In this document: in pieces, positions 1 to 6,583 of the stretch
Position numbering within the stretch: position 1 is the stretch's first letter
Layout of the letters: every line of letters begins with the position of its first letter
Assembly: GCA_017353855.1 (NCBI GenBank)
Contig: JAFMSA010000066.1
Span: 1-12,057, forward strand
Origin: Alphaproteobacteria bacterium
Lineage (GTDB): Bacteria > Pseudomonadota > Alphaproteobacteria > ATCC43930 > CGMCC-115725
Length of the DNA: 12,057 nucleotides
Direction of reading: 5' to 3'
Program-made: the position numbers and the translations under genes
Notes under the pieces: generated by a model
Told to the model about the DNA's origin: nothing
Databases searched by the model: none
What the model saw: the letters and a program-made list of their open reading frames with translations, nothing else

Positions 1-1
1 A

Positions 2-163
2 CCGGTACACAGCTTCCGCACCCTGCTCACCGATCTCGCCACCGTGACGCGAAACACGGTGCGCTTTGGCGAGGAGCTGTGCGCCACCATCCTGGCCACG
101 CCCACCTCCCTCCAACAGCACGCCTTTGACCTGCTCGGGGTCTCGCCAGCGGCTGATCTGTAG
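2..163 (+). CDS. Transposase, C-terminal fragment (5' end outside window)
   Basis: Reading from base 2 the frame is open for 53 codons to a TAG at 161-163; the upstream part lies outside the window. The peptide contains HSFRTLLTDLATVTRNTVRF and ends with TPTSLQQHAFDLLGVSPAADL. This resembles the extreme C-terminus of DDE transposases of the IS4 superfamily (IS1634-like), where a line such as SFRTLL.DLAT.TRN is followed by a short tail with TPT..Q..AF.LLGV. The family placement is from memory of such tails and is tentative. No inverted-repeat end of an insertion sequence could be recognised after the stop, so I cannot say whether the element is complete to the left or is a remnant. Confidence 0.6.
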   Translation, partial: PVHSFRTLLTDLATVTRNTVRFGEELCATILATPTSLQQHAFDLLGVSPAADL

Positions 164-453
164 TCATAAAACCACCGCCGCCGTGGCGCGGAAGCCGCGC
201 AAACCGTCGCCTTTTCGGTCCCGAATCCATAAAGTTCCAATGAGTGCCGGGGTGGAAAAGATCTGCAATCTTCCAATCAGGCTTCGAAAGGCGCCCTTAA
301 AGCTGCACATCGACGTTGCCTTTGCCTTCGCACCTCGTCGTTAGGCATACGATCTGCGCTGCGTCGCCGCTACCCGGCGTAAGCTTTGCCCCCGCGCTTC
401 AGCCCTTGCCCTTGGTCGCCACAGCCAGCCGACGTTCGAAGCCGCGTTCGGGA
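164..453. other. Gene-poor stretch downstream of transposase
   Basis: No convincing coding region is seen on either strand; the open frames here lack ribosome sites and family motifs. It contains a perfect 6-bp stem with a 3-base loop (GCGCGG-AAG-CCGCGC, 186-200) that lacks a following T-run, so it is not a typical intrinsic terminator. It also holds the left copy of a 16-base inverted repeat (256-271). The stretch probably contains the insertion-sequence boundary and the untranslated end of the leftward operon. Confidence 0.5.
256..271 (+). repeat. Left copy of 16-bp inverted repeat (aaaagatctgcaatct)
   Basis: The sequence aaaagatctgcaatct occurs here. Its exact reverse complement occurs at 6825-6840, about 6.5 kb away. 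Similarity drops off beyond the 16 bases on both sides. It lies shortly after the transposase fragment, in non-coding sequence. Confidence 0.7.
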
Positions 454-717
454 TTACGGGCGCGCCCAAGGGGGAAACAGTGCGTCGGGGTCGTTTACCC
501 ACACAAACGGTATGCCATGTTGGTCCGCACAGTCCACGGCGCATCGTAACTCCGTCACGACCGAAGTGCCGGACTTGCTCTGGTCAATTGCCACCCCGTC
601 AGGTGCAAAGCACCAGCTTCCTAGAATGAGGTCGGGATCAGTCGGGCTCCGGCGCACGACGAATTCAATGTACCGGGCGTCTCCAGCGCCTTCCTTCTCA
701 TCGATGACCGCAACCAC
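454..717 (-). CDS. Small acidic protein of unknown function (87 aa)
   Basis: The start is GTG at 717-715, preceded on the minus strand by a perfect AGGAGG (728-723) with 5-base spacing. The stop is TAA at 456-454. This is the best ribosome site in the left half of the window and the main reason to call the frame real. I do not recognise the family. The product is acidic, with an ordered-looking core: RYIEFVVRRS, LILGSWCFAPDGVAID, then a C-terminal GIPFVWVNDPDALFPPWARP. No signal peptide or membrane segment is apparent. It contains three cysteines (one in SWCFAP and a pair around LRCAVDC). It lies 60 bp downstream of ackA on the same strand, so it may be the last gene of that operon or have its own promoter near the 735-749 palindrome. 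Composition and position alone do not reveal its role. Confidence 0.65.
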   Translation of the reverse strand: MVAVIDEKEGAGDARYIEFVVRRSPTDPDLILGSWCFAPDGVAIDQSKSGTSVVTELRCAVDCADQHGIPFVWVNDPDALFPPWARP

Positions 718-722
718 AGCTG

Positions 723-728
723 CCTCCT
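723..728 (-). promoter_or_regulatory. Ribosome binding site AGGAGG of the small gene
   Basis: AGGAGG on the minus strand lies 5 bases before the GTG codon at 717. It decides the non-ATG start of the 87-aa gene. Confidence 0.75.
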
Positions 729-734
729 AACGCC

Positions 735-749
735 CTGTCTGGCAGACAG
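735..749. promoter_or_regulatory. 15-bp perfect palindrome CTGTCTGgCAGACAG
   Basis: Seven-base arms CTGTCTG and CAGACAG flank one central base. It sits in the 60-bp gap between the ackA stop and the small gene, just upstream of the latter's Shine-Dalgarno. With a one-base centre it suits a protein-binding operator better than an RNA hairpin, and no T-run follows on either strand. A regulatory role is inferred, not shown. Confidence 0.35.
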
Positions 750-777
750 ATGGCCGTTTAGGCGAAAATTACCGGTT

Positions 778-1995
778 CTAGGGGGACACCTCGGAAACCA
801 GCGCACGGGCATGGCGCGCGATCATCAGGTTCTCGTCCGTCTTGAGGACGAACGCGGCGACCGGGCTGTCGGGTCGGCTGATGCGTTGCCGGTGCTCGCA
901 ATTGGCCGTTTCGTCGAGTTCTAGCCCTAACCAGCGGCACCTCTGGCAGATTTCGCTCCGCACGGGTGCCGCGTTCTCGCCGACGCCGGCAGTGAATACC
1001 ACCGCGTCGAGGCCGCCCAATGCCGCGGCAAGCGAGGCGATGTGACGGGCGACGCGGTGACAGAACAGCTCGACGGCGAAGCGCGCGCGGGGCTCCCGGC
1101 GCTTCTTCAACAGAACCCGGAAATCCGAAGAAATGCCCGAAAGGCCCAGCAGACCCGAGTGATGATAGAGAAGGTCGGCCAGTTGTTCCGCCGACATCCC
1201 CTTCTGCTGGAGCAAATGCAGCGCCACACCGGGATCGAGGTCGCCGCAGCGAGTGCCCATCGGCAGCCCGTCGAGAGCCGTGAAGCCCATCGTCGTCGCC
1301 ACTGAAGTGCGGCCGCGCATCGCGCAGGCCGAGCAGCCATTGCCGAGATGCGCCACGACGATCCTGCCCTCGGCAATCTCCGGGGCGCACTCGGGCAGAA
1401 CCGAAGCAATGTATTCGTAAGATAAGCCGTGGAAGCCGTAGCGTCGCAGACCCGCGTCGTAATAGGCGTAGGGTAGCGCAAAGGCCTGCTCGATCTCCGG
1501 CATGGTTCGGTGGAACGCCGTGTCGAAACACGCCACCTGCAGGAGTTCCGGATGGAGCCTCAAGGCTGTCCGGATCGGCGCCAGATTATGCGGCTCGTGA
1601 AGCGGCGCGAGCGGCACCAGCGTATCGAGCTCCGCCAATAGCTCCGGGGTGACGCGCGCCGGCAGCGAATGGCGCAGTCCGCCATGCACCACGCGATGGC
1701 CGAGCGCAGAAAGCGGCCGTCCGTCGAGCCTCGCTTGGGCCCAAGACAAAATCGCAGGCAGCACCTCGCTTGGTGGGTTCAGTGCGCGTTCACCCAGGTC
1801 CGGGGGAGTGATCTTTTTGCCGTCCGCCCCAGCGGCGGTCACCCGCTGATGTGTGCTGCCGCCATCCACCTGCCCCGTGAAGAGCCGCTGTTCACCCTCG
1901 TAAAAACTGAATTTCAGCGATGAAGAGCCGGCATTGAGCACCCCGATAATTGGCTCTGCGGTTGACGCTGCTGTCCTGGCGACGGGTGCGGCCAT
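778..1995 (-). CDS. ackA: Acetate kinase
   Basis: This 405-aa cytoplasmic enzyme of the ASKHA superfamily interconverts acetyl phosphate + ADP and acetate + ATP; propionyl phosphate is a usual alternative. The length matches the family (about 400 aa). The family motifs are in order: VLNAGSSSLKFS (19-30), GHRVVHGG (99-106), FDTAFH (157-162), RRYGFHGLSYEYI (184-196), HLGNG (216-220), GTRCGDLDPG (247-256), FTAGVGENA (334-342) and TDENLMIA (386-393). By family position the key residues N21, R101, H133, D158, H189, N219, R249 and E388 are all present, so it should be active. The first 14 residues are a non-conserved extension. The ATG lies only 9 bases after the gnd stop with no clear Shine-Dalgarno, suggesting translational coupling. 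No pta or phosphoketolase gene is beside it in the window; such a gnd-ackA pairing is common in phosphoketolase clusters, so acetyl-P probably comes from a phosphoketolase encoded elsewhere. Confidence 0.96.
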   Translation of the reverse strand: MAAPVARTAASTAEPIIGVLNAGSSSLKFSFYEGEQRLFTGQVDGGSTHQRVTAAGADGKKITPPDLGERALNPPSEVLPAILSWAQARLDGRPLSALGHRVVHGGLRHSLPARVTPELLAELDTLVPLAPLHEPHNLAPIRTALRLHPELLQVACFDTAFHRTMPEIEQAFALPYAYYDAGLRRYGFHGLSYEYIASVLPECAPEIAEGRIVVAHLGNGCSACAMRGRTSVATTMGFTALDGLPMGTRCGDLDPGVALHLLQQKGMSAEQLADLLYHHSGLLGLSGISSDFRVLLKKRREPRARFAVELFCHRVARHIASLAAALGGLDAVVFTAGVGENAAPVRSEICQRCRWLGLELDETANCEHRQRISRPDSPVAAFVLKTDENLMIARHARALVSEVSP

Positions 1996-2004
1996 GGGTC
2001 CGGG

Positions 2005-3024
2005 CTACCCGGCCGCCTTTTCGACGTGCCCGCCGAATTCGTAGCGCATCGCGGACAGCAGTTTGTTGGCAAACTCCGCCTCGCCGCGTGAGCTGAAGCG
2101 ATCGTACAGCGCAGCCGACAACACATGTGCCGGTACGGCCTCGTCGATCGCCGCCTTGATCGTCCAGCGCCCTTCGCCCGAATCCGAAACGCGGCCCGCG
2201 AAGCCGGCGAGCTTGGGATCTTTGGCGAGAGCGTTGGCAGTCAGGTCCAGCAGCCACGAAGCGACGACGCTGCCGCGCCGCCACAACTCGGCGATATCCG
2301 GCAGATTGAGGTCGTACTGGTAGTGCTCGGGGTCGCGCAACGGGGTCGTCTCGGCATCGATGAGGTGCGCTTGTTTCCCGACATTCGCCGCGTGCAGGAT
2401 ACCCAGGCCCTCGGCATAGGCCGCCATAAGTCCATATTCGATGCCGTTGTGGACCATCTTCACGAAATGCCCGGCACCGTTCGGCCCGCAGTGCAGGTAG
2501 CCCTCTTCGGCAGTGCTGCCGCTCAGTTTTTCGCGGCCGGGAGTGCGGGGTATGTCCCCTTTGCCGGGTGCCAGCGTCGCAAAAACGGGATCGAGATGCG
2601 TGACCACCGGCTTTTCACCGCCGATCATCATGCAATAGCCTCGTTCCAAGCCCCAAACGCCGCCGCTCGTCCCGACATCGACATAGTGTATCCCCCGTGG
2701 CGTGAGTTCCCTTGCGCGACGGATATCGTCGATATAATAGGAATTGCCGCCGTCGATCAGAATGTCGTCTGCCTCGAGGGCGGGCAGGATGTCGGCTATT
2801 GTCTTATCGACAACCGCTGCCGGCACCATCAACCAGACGGCCCGCGGCTTTTGGAGCTTGCCAACCAAGTCGGCAAGCGAGGCGGATGCGATCGCACTTT
2901 CCGCAGCTAATTCGCTGACCGCCTTAGGCGACATGTCGAAGACCACGCATTCGTGGCCTCCGTTGAGGAGCCGGCGCACCATGTTGGCGCCCATACGGCC
3001 CAGGCCGACCATTCCAAGTTGCAT
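2005..3024 (-). CDS. gnd: 6-phosphogluconate dehydrogenase, decarboxylating (short GntZ/Gnd form)
   Basis: It oxidatively decarboxylates 6-phosphogluconate to ribulose-5-phosphate + CO2 in the oxidative pentose phosphate branch. At 339 aa it is the short form (about 300-340 aa), not the roughly 470-aa E. coli type. The N-terminal Rossmann loop is GLGRMGANMVRRLL (7-20). Strand two ends in FDMSPKAV, with acidic D30 where NADP-specific enzymes carry N-R-T, which points to NAD preference (inference). Substrate and catalytic motifs follow: IDGGNSYYIDDIRRA (90-104), VDVGTSGGVWGLERGYCMMI (115-134, the S-G-G site) and GPNGAGHFVKMVHNGIEYG (180-198) with catalytic K189, H192-N193 and E196. SDSGEGRWT lies in the C-terminal helical domain. 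ATG at 3024 is preceded by an AAAGG-like ribosome site. It is 25 bp after the HAD gene and 9 bp before ackA, so one operon. Confidence 0.95.
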   Translation of the reverse strand: MQLGMVGLGRMGANMVRRLLNGGHECVVFDMSPKAVSELAAESAIASASLADLVGKLQKPRAVWLMVPAAVVDKTIADILPALEADDILIDGGNSYYIDDIRRARELTPRGIHYVDVGTSGGVWGLERGYCMMIGGEKPVVTHLDPVFATLAPGKGDIPRTPGREKLSGSTAEEGYLHCGPNGAGHFVKMVHNGIEYGLMAAYAEGLGILHAANVGKQAHLIDAETTPLRDPEHYQYDLNLPDIAELWRRGSVVASWLLDLTANALAKDPKLAGFAGRVSDSGEGRWTIKAAIDEAVPAHVLSAALYDRFSSRGEAEFANKLLSAMRYEFGGHVEKAAG

Positions 3025-3049
3025 CGTGGCTCGCCTTTCAAAAACTGCT

Positions 3050-3730
3050 TCAGGAGGACGACTTCACCAAATCCGCAAACTCATAGGCAAGAAGATCGCC
3101 GACCCTTTCGACCGTGATATCCGCACCCGGGAGCGATGCGACGACCGCCGTGTCGTTGGCGTACTGACCCTGGAGGGGCAGTATCGTGGTGACGCGGTCG
3201 CGCCAAATCGCCTTGACGGCTGCGAGAATACGCGGTTTGTCATCTACCAGGATATAGTGGCGGGCGGGATAGCGCTGCTCGACGTCATCGAGCTCCTCTT
3301 CTTTGTGAATATAAATGAGCACGTTACCGTCGACCGCTTCGAAGATCCCGGAGCGTTCCACTTTACGCGGCTGAAACACGACGTCGCCGTCGGACAGGAT
3401 CACCGTCGGCCCCCAGCCGCGGAAATGCTCCAGTACATCCAGGGCTTGTGGATACAGCCGATTGGCGAACGGGTAATCCACCAGATAAGAGGACATCGAT
3501 AAGAGGTGTATGTCGCGCGGACGCTCGGCACGATAGCGCTGCAACGCGCCCAGATAGTCCCGGTAGCCTAATTCGCCGAACAGCTGCTCGAGAATTGCCC
3601 AATAGCGGTCGCGGCAAGCCGCCCCGAATTCGCGTTCGAGATGACGCTTCAAATCAGCCTGGATACGGTCGTTGTCGAGCAGCGTATTGTCTACGTCGAC
3701 AAGAAATACGGTCGCTTCGGGTGTGATCAT
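3050..3730 (-). CDS. HAD-superfamily phosphatase
   Basis: This 226-aa soluble haloacid-dehalogenase-fold hydrolase has motif I VDVDNTLLDND (11-21; nucleophile D12, acid/base D14), motif II ILSDGD (111-116; S113), motif III lysine K123 in PRKVERSG, and motif IV LVDDKPRIL (161-169; D163-D164). A helical cap occupies about residues 20-90, as in subclass C1 HADs. Such enzymes dephosphorylate small phosphometabolites; the substrate cannot be read from sequence. Its place just before gnd and ackA suggests a sugar-phosphate or housekeeping role beside the pentose-phosphate/acetyl-P route (inference). The stop lies 25 bp before the gnd start. Upstream is a 134-bp gap from the histidine phosphatase. 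The ATG at 3730 has only a weak ribosome site. Confidence 0.85.
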   Translation of the reverse strand: MITPEATVFLVDVDNTLLDNDRIQADLKRHLEREFGAACRDRYWAILEQLFGELGYRDYLGALQRYRAERPRDIHLLSMSSYLVDYPFANRLYPQALDVLEHFRGWGPTVILSDGDVVFQPRKVERSGIFEAVDGNVLIYIHKEEELDDVEQRYPARHYILVDDKPRILAAVKAIWRDRVTTILPLQGQYANDTAVVASLPGADITVERVGDLLAYEFADLVKSSS

Positions 3731-3864
3731 CAGCAGAGCTCAGCTTAAAGGGGGTCGCAGATCCAGATAGCCATGCTCGCGATCCTTTGCGGTCGGGCCC
3801 TGGCGATCTCAGCGGCGAGGAGGGTCCATGATCGTCCCACTCTTAGCGGCCGCCGACACGCTCT
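3731..3864 (-). other. 134-bp gap with possible 9-codon leader ORF
   Basis: This is the longest gap inside the leftward operon. On the minus strand an AAAGGA stands 8 bases before an ATG that opens a 9-codon frame (MAIWICDPL, then TAA) ending about 20 bases before the HAD start. It could be a leader peptide or chance. I see no terminator with a T-run. Confidence 0.2.
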
Positions 3865-4470
3865 TTATCCTGCCGACACAGCCGGATCATGGACATCGTT
3901 CCACAGCCGGATCGCCGGTTCGCTGCGGTTGTGCTCGTAGCCCAGTACGCTGAGGCTGGCGGTGCTCAGCAGGAAACAGCGTCCGCCCGCCGGTTCGAGG
4001 CCAAGCCATCGCGCGGCGAGCACGCGAAGGATATGACCACTCGAAAAAATCAAGCTGTTTGCATTGAGGGCGCGTAGTCGCCCGACGACCCGGTTGGCCC
4101 TCTCGCCGACTTGCTCCACGGACTCTCCGCCGGGGCAACCATCGCGGAACAATTGCCAATCGGGGCGCTCCACCAGGATATCCACGGTACGGCGTCCCTC
4201 ATATTGACCGTAATCCCACTCGGCGAGGTCCGGATCGATTTCGGCCAGTCTGCCAAAACCCGCCAGCTCCGCAGTGCGCACGGCGCGTTGCGAGGGGCTG
4301 GCCAACACTTTGGCAAACTTATATCCGCGCAGCTTCTCGCCGAGATCGCGGGCTCGGCTTTCACCTCTCGCGGTCAACGGCAGGTCCGTGCGCCCGGTGT
4401 GCTGACCAGAGAGGCTCCACTCGGTTTCACCGTGCCTCGCCAGGAAAACCTCGGGCAGTGTTTCGCTCAC
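3865..4470 (-). CDS. Histidine phosphatase family protein (phosphoglycerate-mutase-like)
   Basis: A cytoplasmic phosphatase of the histidine phosphatase superfamily, branch 1, working through a phosphohistidine. Numbered from the GTG at 4470 it has 201 aa. The signature LARHGETEWS gives catalytic H13 with R12. TGRTDLPLTARGE follows, then SPSQRAVRTAELAG (second phosphate-pocket Arg), EWDYGQYEG (general acid Glu) and FSSGHILRVLAARWLGLE with the second histidine. The family's usual phosphate-pocket residues are all there, so it should be active; the substrate is unknown. Start choice: GTG 4470 (MSETLPEVFLARHGE) leaves the usual short lead to the RHG motif and has GGGGAAAG just upstream. Another GTG at 4512 would add 14 unconserved residues, lacks a ribosome site, and would sit 2 bp after the preceding stop. 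The neighbouring membrane-protein gene, HAD, gnd and ackA share its strand. Confidence 0.88.
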   Translation of the reverse strand: MSETLPEVFLARHGETEWSLSGQHTGRTDLPLTARGESRARDLGEKLRGYKFAKVLASPSQRAVRTAELAGFGRLAEIDPDLAEWDYGQYEGRRTVDILVERPDWQLFRDGCPGGESVEQVGERANRVVGRLRALNANSLIFSSGHILRVLAARWLGLEPAGGRCFLLSTASLSVLGYEHNRSEPAIRLWNDVHDPAVSAG

Positions 4471-4514
4471 CGCTTTCCCCGCGTCGATGTTCTCAGCCCG
4501 GTAGAATATCACCG

Positions 4515-5513
4515 CTAACGTCGATCAGTGGAATTTGATCCGGTCAGGCAACGGCGCGATCCGCGCCACAGGCGTCCCCCTTCGACGGCCTGCCAGGTAG
4601 CGAGCGCGGGCAATCCGATAACCAGGTCTCGGGCCCGTTTCAGCAACGAAATGGCGAGCGCCATCTCGGGCGTCAAACCAAACGAAGCGCCGATCAGCAC
4701 ATACGCTGCTTCCTGTACACCCACTGCATTCGGAATCGCGAACGCAGCCGTACGCGAGGCATACACCAGGCTCTCGATCACGATCACCGTCGCAAAGCCG
4801 AGCGGGACACCGGCGAGACGAAGCGCTACCCAAGGCTCCACCGCGCTCAGCACCCAGCAAACGAGATGAATAATGAAGCCGCCCGATAGTCGCCTTCTGC
4901 GTTGATAAATCTCAGTAAGCGCTGCATGAACGGCCGCGACCCCGGCCGCCGTCCGCTCCGCCCAGCCACGCTCGAGCATCCGTGCGAACCTGTCGAAAAG
5001 GCCGAAGCCATGCCGCTGAAGCGCCATGAACCCGACTGCGACCAGGCCGGTTGCACTCACTCCGAATATAACTGGCAGAGCGACAGGCGCATCGGGCTGA
5101 AGAAGAACAAGCAATCCGAGTCCGAGCGCCATAAAAGCGATTTTGGCGAGGAACTCGAGGGTGAGGTCCGCTATCGTGCTTGCCGCGGCAATAGTTGCTG
5201 GAACCCCCGCGAGCGCGACAACCCGCGCGCCCAGAATGGAGCCGCCCATCGGGGAAAACGGTAGCACCTCCGATCCTGCGTCGCGCACCAGTCGCCCCCG
5301 CAAGAACACCCAGGGCCGTACTCCGCTGACAAGAAGGCGCCAGCCGATCCCTTCGAGTGACACTACCGCCAAGTGAATCAGGCAGACGGCGGCGAATCCG
5401 AGCCAGCCAACAGCGAGCAGCGAACGAATGACGGCGCTGGCACCGAAATAGCCGACGAGCGCCGCAATCATCGCCAACCCGGCGAGCATCGCGGCGAGCG
5501 GGACGATTCTCAT
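4515..5513 (-). CDS. Flippase-like integral membrane protein (LPG-synthase TM / UPF0104, HpnL-like)
   Basis: A 332-aa polytopic inner-membrane protein. From the ATG at 5513 there are hydrophobic segments at about 5-24, 34-54, 97-140 (two helices), 145-165, 215-262 (two) and 275-310. The motifs LPFSPMGGSILGARVVALAG, TIADLTLEFLAK and IPNAVGVQEAAYVLIGASFG near the C-terminus match the transmembrane half of lysylphosphatidylglycerol synthases (MprF) and the UPF0104/HpnL group. In MprF that half flips aminoacyl-lipids, and HpnL members occur in hopanoid clusters. The soluble aminoacyl-transferase half is absent, so it cannot itself be a lysyl-PG synthase; lipid transport is the family expectation, not shown here. 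GTG 5552 would add 13 residues with no ribosome site, and ATG 5513, at the start of the first helix, is preferred. No other hopanoid gene is in the window. Confidence 0.8.
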   Translation of the reverse strand: MRIVPLAAMLAGLAMIAALVGYFGASAVIRSLLAVGWLGFAAVCLIHLAVVSLEGIGWRLLVSGVRPWVFLRGRLVRDAGSEVLPFSPMGGSILGARVVALAGVPATIAAASTIADLTLEFLAKIAFMALGLGLLVLLQPDAPVALPVIFGVSATGLVAVGFMALQRHGFGLFDRFARMLERGWAERTAAGVAAVHAALTEIYQRRRRLSGGFIIHLVCWVLSAVEPWVALRLAGVPLGFATVIVIESLVYASRTAAFAIPNAVGVQEAAYVLIGASFGLTPEMALAISLLKRARDLVIGLPALATWQAVEGGRLWRGSRRCLTGSNSTDRR

Positions 5514-6154
5514 GCGCCTGCTTACCGAGCCGGTTTGCGTAACACAACCCACACTAGCCGGGCGACATGTCGTGATTTTTTCCGTTCAACCCGGAACTTT
5601 TTACTTTTCGCCGACAACTCCCAAAAAAGGGTGTGAATCAGACCTGTTGGCCAACTTGCCGCAGCAGGCACAAACGGAAAAATATTGCGGACCCGAAACG
5701 GGAATTCGCTGCCCCGGATCGGGAGGAGATTCGCTCGATCCGTCAAAAACAGAAGAAGACCGAAAGCAGTAACACAATAATAGCCCTCTTCATAATGGCG
5801 TTGGCGTTGCTTGCAAGGTTTTCCCTGCCAAGGCCGGCAGGTGCCTAATAGCCCTTCCCCTCGCTGCTTCGGCGCCTGCGGCGCTCCACCGACAAGCCGG
5901 GAGTTGTGGCGGTCGACACCCGCTCGGCCCGCGCTTTGCCACTCTCCCTAAATGCTCGGCGGGAAGCGTGATCGAGCGCCTGTTGCGCAGCTCGCTCGAG
6001 CCGGGACTCACTAGGCGCCGCAACTGATCGCGGATGCGGGATGGCGAGCCGAAAAGTATTGTTTCGTGCTCGGTCGAAGTAACCCATCCAAACGGTCCAT
6101 CGACACTGTGATCACCGTGGTCGTGCTACAGCTTGGTTATGTCGGGATCAGTCC
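5514..6154. other. Intergenic stretch with AT-rich patch; no convincing gene
   Basis: Bases about 5570-5640 are unusually AT-rich for the window (runs such as gattttttcc, actttttactttt and cccaaaaaaggg) and lie upstream of the leftward membrane-protein gene. This is a likely promoter area, though no clean -35/-10 pair could be fixed. A perfect CCTGCC/GGCAGG stem around 5828-5845 has no T-run. On the minus strand 6087-5845 is an 80-codon frame (MGYFDRARNNTF... to KGY) with no ribosome site and a very Arg-rich product. I do not call it a gene, but it cannot be excluded. Confidence 0.5.
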
Positions 6155-6583
6155 TTATGCGCGGTCGCGAGCGATCTCCCACGCCATATCATCGCTCTCG
6201 GCGAAGGCCACCCGGCACAGGATGCCGAGCTTTGCCGACGACGCATGCCGTTCAGTATCTCGGGTGTGCCGCCCGGATCCGCTGGTAAAATTCCAGGCCC
6301 TCGAATGCCAGCCGTCATTGATGTAAGGCCGCTGACCAGGATCGCCAGTGTTTTGCTAATATTGCGCGGGTCTCGTCGTGCAGGCGCGATGCCGCATCCC
6401 ACGCCCAATTCCAGCCGGCCGCCTGAGAACTGGTCGAGCATGCAGACTTCCTCGATGAGCCTTAGCGAATTAAAGAGCAGTAGATGGATGTGCTGCGTAC
6501 GTTGCGCCAGCAGCAAGGAACAGCGCGGGCGAGGGCGCCATAGGGCGTGGCGTGATGCTCGGCGAGGTGGTAACAGAGCCCCA
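6155..6583 (-). pseudogene. Decayed luciferase-like (LLM-class) flavin monooxygenase
   Basis: Pieces of one family appear in order in shifting minus-strand frames. YHLAEHHATPYG (6572-6537) is followed by APSPALFLAA (6538-6509) in the next frame. A third frame gives LAQRTQHIHL, then SLRLIEEVCMLDQFSGGRLE and LGVGCGIAP (to about 6382). DETRAI and SKTLAILVSGLT follow, again in different frames, then RLAFEGLEFYQ (6314-6282), and finally AKLGILCRVAFAESDDMAWE with a TAA at 6157-6155. Intact relatives read YHLAEHH..P.G.APSP..FLAA.AQRT followed by HPLRLIEEICMLD..SGGRLELG.GRG. At least four frameshifts, a lost segment between HIHL and SLRL, and a total of about 430 bp against the usual 1.0-1.1 kb show that it is dead. 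It follows the ABC importer operon on the same strand and was probably part of it, acting on the imported compound or related flavin chemistry (inference). Confidence 0.85.

Noticed and set aside
186..200. Stem-loop GCGCGG-AAG-CCGCGC as a terminator
   Set aside because: No adjacent T-run on either strand (only four Ts, about 11 bases away), so it is not a typical intrinsic terminator.
2125..2910. Long plus-strand open frame opposite gnd
   Set aside because: Shadow of the GC-rich gnd gene; no ribosome site or family motif, whereas gnd shows all its catalytic motifs.
5828..5845. CCTGCC/GGCAGG hairpin as a terminator
   Set aside because: No T-run on either strand and no confirmed gene ends there.
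5633..5848. Plus-strand 71-codon frame with a hydrophobic run (IIALFIMALALLARF)
   Set aside because: GTG start without a ribosome site, no known family, and the hydrophobic stretch is short; not enough to call a membrane microprotein.
5845..6087. 80-codon minus-strand frame (MGYFDRARNNTF... to KGY)
   Set aside because: No ribosome site, very Arg/Ala/Ser-rich product, no family recognised, and it lies next to a decayed gene; left as undecided non-coding sequence.
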